A stretch of DNA of 64,000 nt, taken from positions 12,185,910-12,249,909 of the forward strand of contig OX393562.1 in assembly GCA_947652115.1 (NCBI GenBank), in the 5' to 3' direction. Shown in pieces: positions 57,208 through 64,000 of this stretch; position 1 is the stretch's first letter; the number at the start of each line of letters is the position of its first letter. The translations under genes were made by a program, and so were the position numbers. The DNA is from Blastomussa wellsi (taxonomy: Eukaryota; Cnidaria; Anthozoa; Scleractinia; Plerogyridae). The notes beneath the pieces are model-generated. The model was not told where the DNA came from, did not search any database, and saw only the letters and a program-made list of their open reading frames with translations.

Positions 57208-58554
57208 GACGGCGCCTTTCAATCTAAAGTTCCCGAGTGCCTGGATTCGATTTCAGTTTGAGGTCCTATTACTCATTATATAAATTCGGTAAAATACTGC
57301 CAAAAAAAGGGAGACAGAAAGCTGCGTAAGAATCATTTTGCCAATCAGTGGTCTGCCACATATCCGGCACAAACATCGGCTTGTTGCTGTGGTTTTAATT
57401 ATTTTAACTGTGAAAGAACTTTGAGCATGAGGGCAATTTGATGGGCAAATCCCACTTGGAATGAGTGATATCTGATAACATATATCTTTATGCAACGGAA
57501 GAAAACCCCAGAAAGAAAAGCGTATGCAATATAGTGATATCGTAGAACATTCAGAAACATTATTTTTATCGTAAATCCTTCACCAAATCTGTTTACTTCT
57601 GGAAACTGCTTCGCTTAGCATAAAATGGAAAGTCTACAACTTTCCATTAAAAAAAAACTTAATTATATATTGTTCCATTTTTGTCTATGATTGTTGGTTC
57701 CGAGCTTCGGTTGACTGTGTATTACAACTTATTTCATAACGCACCTACTTTCCACATAAATAAATGTGTAGACTAAGTCAGTAACTGCAAAGTTTAATCA
57801 TTCGATCCACGTGTACGCTGCCTTTCTGCGGTTAATATTTGTTGAGGGTTTGACCCTTCTTTCATTGCTAATCAAACTTTCTATTCTATGAAGCCATCAA
57901 TTTGTTCACAACACGCTTGCAAAATACTCCCGAAACAATAACCTTTTCATCCCTTTGAAACGTGTAAATGTTGCCTTTATTGTATTCTTTAATCTTATAC
58001 GGTTCTTTTTGGACTTTTGTGGGTCGTGGGTTGACTTTTGTCAACATTTATTAAAATAGAGATACTCTGGATGTTCTTGTGCGTGATGTAGACTTGCTTA
58101 CAAGTCGAGGACTCAGAGCGCGAAAGCGAGCGCGAAGCGCGAGAGCTCGACTTGTTTACTCTATGCTGAAAAACGAATTAAGTGACGTCTATTTGGGGCG
58201 AACTATCACCAGACTCCAGGGTGCCTAACTGTCAAGCTTGGAAAACTACTGTTCGCGTGTAATGGCTGGCTTTGGGAGACAAACGCACCCATTTCGTGCC
58301 ACGTTCAATTTGGCATGGGGCCTTGGTGAAAAGTTTGTATAGATTGCATTAAATAGTCGTGGCTGAACCATCGGAAACAACTTTTATTTCGACCTGTCAT
58401 GGCTTCAAACAATGCACTCGCAGAGATGGCCAAAATCTTGCAGGTCGTTGTCGGCTAACTCAAGGACAATAAAAATACACGGAAACATAGTAAAACTAAA
58501 AAATAAAATAACTTATGTATGTTGTTTCCTTATTTCTATCATATGTCCCTGGCG

Positions 58555-58578
58555 TTGGCGCGAAAACGAATGACGTCA
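58555..58578 (+). promoter_or_regulatory. TTGGCGCGAA + TGACGTCA motif pair, B unit 2
   Basis: Same motif pair and spacing as the other three; palindrome at 58571-58578. Confidence 0.35.
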
Positions 58579-58893
58579 GACGACGCCTTTCAGTCTAAAG
58601 TTCCCGAGTGCCTGGATTCGATTTCATTTTGAGGTCCGATTACCCATTATATAAACTCGGCAAAATACTGCCCACAAAATGTAGTCAGAAAGATGCGTGG
58701 GAATCATTTTGCCGATCAATGGTCTGCCATATATTCGGCGCAAATATCGCTTGTTGCTGTGGTGTTTATTATTTTAACTGAAAAAGAAATTTGAGGATGA
58801 GGGCAAATCCCACTTGGAATGAGTGATATCTAATAACACATATCTTCATGTGACAGAAGAGAAACCCCAGATAGAAAATTGTATGCAGTATAG

Positions 58894-58994
58894 TTATATA
58901 AGAGAAAGTGAAGAATGATCATCGCAGTTAATTTCCAATTTAAGCAATTGGAAAGAAGAAGCCGATGAAGCCTGAAAAAATCAGGGCTTTAAAT
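58894..58994 (-). repeat. Solo end repeat of the tRNA-derived element
   Basis: A single copy of the 89-bp end repeat (with a short GATGAAGCC insertion), followed by AATCCTTCACAAAATCTG exactly as after the second end repeat in copy A. No tRNA-like part. Confidence 0.75.
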
Positions 58995-59560
58995 CCTTCA
59001 CAAAATCTGTTTACTTCTTGAAACTATTCGTTTAGCATAAAATGGAAAGGTCTACAACTTTCCAACAACTGCTTTTCTGAATAAAACATATTTATATATT
59101 GTTCCATATTTGTCTACGATTGTTGTTTCCGAGCTCCGTTTGACGACCTTTGACTGTGTATTGCAACTTATTCCATAATGGACCTGTGAGGCCGCATGAC
59201 AAAGATTTTTAAACATACAAAATTTTTTCTAGACTAAGTCAGTACTGATTGCAAACTTTAATCAGTACACGCATACACTGCTTTTCTGGGGTTAAGATTT
59301 GTTGAGGGTTTGGCCCTCCTTTCAATTGCTTATCAAACCTTCTAATTTTGTGAAGCGATCAATTTGTTCACAACAGCTCACCCTAAGGCTTGCAAAATAC
59401 CCTTCAAACAATAACCTTTTCATCCCCAAGTAATGTGTAAATGTTGCCTTTATTGTATTCTCTAATCTTATACGCTCCTTTTGGACTTTTTAGGGTCGTG
59501 AGGTGACTTTTTGTCGACATTTATTGACATAGAGATACTCTGGATGTTAATGTGCGTGAT

Positions 59561-62500
59561 ATTAACAAACCTTCCATCCTGATATAAAATTGACCAATGA
59601 AGGATATCACTATTTTTCGCTAAATGTTTAAATTGGTAGATTTTGAAGGTGGAAGCATGTAATATTGTAGGCTATTCATCGTAATTCAAAGGGGACAGAT
59701 CACAATCTCAATTAGCTCCTGTAAATGTCTAATTGTCGTACCCGTTCATTAGTGAGACAATTTTTAGTGCTTTTATTGTGTAATGTCAAATAAAAGAAGG
59801 AAAAGCGGTTTACTTGATGAATGGCCAATTTATATAGGAAATCAATTAATATCTCTAGTAACAGTATTCCTGTTCCGCTATAAGTTAGTCCATGGAAAAC
59901 ACAATTTAGTTTGACTGCTTCCTTTTTTCGTTTTTTATAAGGTTGGACTGATATCTTGTTATTTGGGAAAGCGAGCACGTTTCTTAAACTTTCCGATCGT
60001 GTTTTAAAAGTGTCTCTTCTAAAGTACATACAAGGAGACTATTTCAGGCAAGGGAAAAAAAATATATAAATCCAATTCGCAACTTCTGAAAATAAATAAT
60101 GATAAATAAATAATGAGAAATGGGATAGGATGATATATTAAAGATAGAATGTTTTCCGTTATATAAGGAAAAACGTTTTCCACAGCCACAAATAGCTGGA
60201 GACTTTTTCCGCCAAGGGAAAAATTATATAAATTGAAATCGCATTTTTTTAATTGATCTGCAAATAAATAATGAGAAATAAATAACGAGAAATGGAACAG
60301 GATAATATATCTAAGATAGAATCCGTAATATAAGGAAAACCTTCTCCACAACAACAAACGTTGGCTTCCTCGCAATTTAAAGGAAAATTTTGATCAAGGT
60401 GGTAATTTAAAAAACAAATCAAAACAATATTAAAAACTCGCACTTGTCATCATTATTATCGTCATCAGCATCAAATTTTGCATTCATTCTCTTTATATCG
60501 CGTTTTGTAGATTGACCTCAACAAAGAGGCACGTACACGTTTGCTATATCAGGTGTTAAACAAAGAAACTTGTGGTTAGAGATAACAAAAATGTATGCAA
60601 TTAATCAGTTTCACAAACCTTGCAGCTGTTTTTTAACTGGAGATATTGCTTTGCGGTATTCGGGGAAAGCTTTTTTGGCCAAGAGAATGGTTTATAAAGT
60701 CTTGAATTTATAGCAGTGATGGCTGGAAAAATTCACCTTTAGGAGAGACATCAGTGACAACTGGAACATCCAGCAGTGAAAAGAATTGTATATAAAGGCG
60801 AAAGAGCGTAAGTTTGCTTTGCAGAGAGATGACATCTAAGAAATAATTGGACAAGCATTCTTCGCCATAAAAAACCCAGGGGTTATATAGGCTAAAAGCA
60901 AGACGATCTTGACTTTAACTTTAGTCAACATTCGTTACAATTCGTTACTTATTTTGACCTGAAATTAATACTTTCGGTAAGCAGTCTTCTTCTTGCTAAG
61001 TTAAAAATTTAAAATGTATTTTGGCTTTACTTATTTTTATAGCTACTGTATTTCAAAGGACAATATGTCAAAAGAACTTTTCAAAGCAATCAAATTGACT
61101 CTGGATGTGGTCAAACAGTTCTCCTCGATGTTCATTTCTCTCTTCAAAAGGAGAAACGTTTCTATAAAAAGAGAGAACGAAAAGAGCCGGAATCGGTGAA
61201 TAAACAACAAACGATGACAGTTTGCTGAAAAGAGATAGCAGCTGTAGATAAATTGCTTAATATGACGTAGCACAATTTAGTGCATCCGTTTTAAACGCCT
61301 CCGTATCTTTTTAAAAGAATCGAGAAAGCATGAGCGGAAGACCAACCAGGCAATTTAACCAGGGAACACAATTTGGATACATCGACACAAAAAGGTAATG
61401 CTTTGTTGCTGGTTCAACCTCGTGTTTCATTTGTGAAGACAATTCTCTCTGAGATAACTGATTACTAAAAACAAATATACCAACCCAAAATTGGTTCATA
61501 TATATACCAACCCAAAATTGGTTCATATATATACCAACCCAAAATTGGTTAGAATACATACCAACCCAAAATTGGTTCAATGAAAATTGTACTGAATACG
61601 TAAATTAAGGGAAAGCCTAATTTTAACCTTGACCAAGTATAAATGACTGCAATTTTTCTATTTTCTATCCAAGGATGTAAAGACATAAAATCTGTTGGAA
61701 CAAACAGCAAAAATAACGAAAATTTACGAGTTGTTTTCTTGCTGCTATTTCGTTAATAATTATAAAAATACTGTGATTTCTTATAAAAACATTCAGGGCG
61801 AGGTTGCTTTCTCAGCTTAAAAATAATGACCTAAAATGCATTTTCTGACTATAATTCGTTCTTACTTGGAGCATTACTCTGAACTTAGAGTCTTATCGTC
61901 AGCTTTTTATATGTTTCATGTATCAAAGCATTCATTTATATCAGTACATATTTATCCAAATATAGCAAATATCACATTTGTCGTCATGTTCCCGAGTTTT
62001 AGCAAGATTAAATCTCTATTTGAAAATTGAACATGTTTTTCTTCCTTTCGAGTTTGGTATCAACAGCAAGTTTGTCACGTATGGCGAGGGAAAAATAGCA
62101 AATGGAATAAACAATCCGAATCTCATATTCACTGGAACATTTAACAGATTAAAAAGGAATAAAATGAACACAACAGTGTAATCTCTCGCACACAAAAGAC
62201 GTCATGTTGAACTAATATAAAAATCTACAATTTAGGGGGAAATACCCGAAAAATTCATTTATGTTTCTATTCAAAGTTGACACGGTTACAATTGTGAAAT
62301 GCTATTATCGGGATTTGGGTTAGCTCAGTGAATCGGTACTTTAAATACGAAACTATCCGGACTATTCTTGTCATGCCTGAAAAGCCATGCCGTGATATAA
62401 GATATTTTGAAGGAAATCTATATGTTCGTTAGGCTTTTATGATCATGTTCGTATTCCCTTTTAGTTTTCTTTTTAAAGTAATAATAATTTCGGCGGATGC

Positions 62501-63335
62501 ATCTGGTATTTTGTCAACTTCCAAAAAAGGCCGGAACAAAAAGATAAGTATCTGACAAAAAAGATTATTAGCGATGACGGTATTTTAGGATTTGAATGAC
62601 AAAATGAAAACATGCCCTCATGACAACGTCTTTCATTTTCAAAGTGAGAACACAGGAAAAGCAAACAGATAAAAATTGAGCAAAAATATCGGTTTGCGTT
62701 TAATATGAAATCTTCTTAGTGTCACAGTGAAGAGCTCAGTACCGATGTTAACTTTTTCTGCGCTTGAGGCCTTTATTCATCTACCGTAATTACACTATGA
62801 TCTCAAAAGACCATCCGACGGGAAACGAGTGACGTGGAATCTATTCAAGGAAACGAAACGCCTAGGTGATAATTAGTGTAATTATAAATTAACAAAATAA
62901 ATCAGTGCATAAGATTTAAGAAGAAAATTTTGTTGGTCACATTCACCGGCTTTAGGCATCACAGCTAACGTTTCTTGTAAAAATGTCACACACTTTCATA
63001 CTTTATTATTTTCAATTAAAATTTCACAGAAAAACGGCATGCCCGCAACCAGCAAAAGCTAATTTAGGCGGGCTATCAGTCAGTCTCAATGGTAAGGTAA
63101 ACTCCGGTCCAATCCTTAGACTAATCAAAAATATCATTTTGCAGTAAGATACGGTCTATAAAGGATAAGGGTCTTGCTTGTTTTGAGTTTTGGAATATTG
63201 TTTCTCCTTTCAGTGGGATGTTAGTCCATCCATGTTAACGTTTAGCTTGGATCTGGTTAGTCCAACCATTTCGCGGGTGAGGTGCCGCTGGAGGTTGCCT
63301 GACCCTGTCTAGAGCAAAACTAATGCCTAACATTT
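59561..63335. other. Non-coding region upstream of the copy B receptor
   Basis: Aligns with about 24720-28030. It has about 300 extra bases at 60710-61010 compared with A. The frame matching A's 26520-26903 is broken here. No gene recognised. Confidence 0.6.
61475..61578. repeat. 27-bp minisatellite, copy B
   Basis: Four units of ATACCAACCCAAAATTGGTT plus CATATAT, more uniform than the copy A version. Confidence 0.9.
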
Positions 63336-63446
63336 ATGTATTTATTTATTCAGCTTCCACTGCATGACAACTGAAAAATTAAATCTTATACAGTGAGGTG
63401 GTCTACGACAGACCAGAGGCCCTTCAAGGTAGACCGTCCTAAAATA
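63336..63446 (-). mobile_element. Very short LINE-type tail insertion
   Basis: About 110 bases absent from copy A (between CTAACAT and ACCCTGATTAAG). It begins with TATGTATTTATTTATTCAG, which on the minus strand is a short ATAA-type tail of a CR1/L2-like element. No coding part. Confidence 0.5.
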
Positions 63447-63908
63447 CCCTGATTAAGACAGAAAACGTTTTTCATACTATAGTGTTGATATCTAGTCCTG
63501 AAAATGATCTACTGTTGACTGAAGACTAACTAAAGTACTGATGGACGTTTCTGACTTCGGATATGCTTAACAAAACTCAAAGAAAGTCTTGAAGCCATAC
63601 CCCGAACTCCATACCCTGTTTAGGACAGACTCGCTTGAAATTATATACCCCGCTCAGGACTGAGGGGTCAAAAACCATACCCTATCCAGCGAAACGCCTC
63701 CGTATAGCTCATATAAGGGAGTTACCCCCGGGGGGCTATTTACAAGGCACTGTGAAGGCAATACGTGTGGTTATACTTGTGAATAGCTAAAATGTTAATC
63801 CGGCTGACCAGTGGAATTTGTTAAATGTCTTAATTGTTGCCCTTTTTTTTTGCCACAAAGCTCTACGCTGACTGATAAATGAAAGTATCGTTTATTATTT
63901 TTCAGAAG

Positions 63909-64000
63909 ATGAAAAACAACTCAACTGCGGTTTCACAAGGAAACCAGACAATTTACGAAACTTGCAGTCAGGAGATCCTAGACAGTGAGTCCTACCACTA
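63909..64000 (+). CDS. Second rhodopsin-like GPCR, N-terminal start only
   Basis: The first 30 codons of the copy B receptor, cut by the window edge. Begins MKNNSTAVSQGNQTIYETC and continues EILDSESYH, matching the copy A receptor except at three residues (Pro to Gln, Lys to Gly, Ala to Glu), all in the extracellular N terminus. The same splice-site-like TTTATTATTTTTCAG precedes it. Both NXS/T sites in this stretch are kept. Whether the rest is intact cannot be seen. Confidence 0.85.
   Translation, partial: MKNNSTAVSQGNQTIYETCSQEILDSESYH

Larger units (their letters stand above)
56570..58270. repeat. Local tandem duplication, unit 1 of copy B
   Basis: Counterpart of 11580-13040, enlarged by the insertion at about 56747-56985. 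Unit 2 follows at 58280 to about 59560. Confidence 0.85.
58280..59560. repeat. Local tandem duplication, unit 2 of copy B
   Basis: Uninterrupted counterpart of copy A unit 2, which in A is split by the RTE nest between 13670 and 23780. Includes the solo tRNA-repeat end at 58894-58994. Confidence 0.8.
37639..64000 (+). repeat. Segmental duplication, copy B
   Basis: Second tandem copy of the unit starting at base 1, in the same orientation. It begins directly after unrelated sequence with a short block matching the first bases of the window, and it runs into the second receptor gene at the right edge. Shared blocks look clearly over 85 percent identical by eye, with many short indels. Private additions are the 25-bp minisatellite, the THAP foldback nest, the enlarged 32-bp array and the 2.9-kb TIR element. 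Copy A's RTE/L1/Gypsy nest is absent here. Confidence 0.93.

Overview
The window looks like nuclear DNA of an anthozoan cnidarian, most likely a stony coral. It is AT-rich and gene-poor, with a compact rhodopsin-like receptor whose coding part is one exon, and it carries a typical metazoan mix of Gypsy LTR elements, RTE, L1/Tx1 and CR1/L2-type LINEs, tRNA-derived SINEs and many terminal-inverted-repeat (TIR) elements. The organism is an inference; no species marker is present.

The main architecture is a large tandem segmental duplication. Copy A (1 to about 29.5 kb) and copy B (37,639 to the right edge) align in the same order and orientation. Their offset drifts from about 37.6 to about 38.6 kb early on and falls to about 35.4 kb at the end, because different insertions hit each copy. 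Each copy ends in a GPCR gene: complete in A (28,474-29,454), cut by the window edge in B (63,909-64,000). The window is therefore part of a tandem receptor array spaced about 36 kb apart. An older local tandem duplication (about 1.4 kb, starting near 11.58 kb) lies inside both copies. It gives four copies of a segment with an intact TGACGTCA palindrome next to TTGGCGCGAA.

Copy A private events: a LINE fragment inside a 32-bp minisatellite (6.0-7.3 kb), and a three-layer nest at 13.67-23.78 kb. That nest is a dead RTE LINE split by a minus-strand L1/Tx1 fragment (12-bp target duplication) and by a complete Gypsy element with identical 165-bp LTRs, a 5-bp target duplication and one uninterrupted 1,365-codon gag-pol frame. 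Copy B private events: a 25-bp minisatellite, a palindromic THAP-domain foldback element (43,278-49,118) that hosts a complete CsRn1-type Gypsy and a CR1/L2 fragment, expansion of the 32-bp array to about 49 units, and a 2.9-kb non-autonomous DNA element with 21-bp perfect TIRs and a 9-bp target duplication.

Between the copies (29.5-37.6 kb) lie a decayed, internally deleted Gypsy with an LTR split by nested TIR elements, several TIR or palindromic elements, and an N-terminal GPCR fragment on the minus strand. Apart from the receptor, every convincing coding sequence belongs to a transposable element. Long stretches carry nothing I can assign beyond being shared between A and B.
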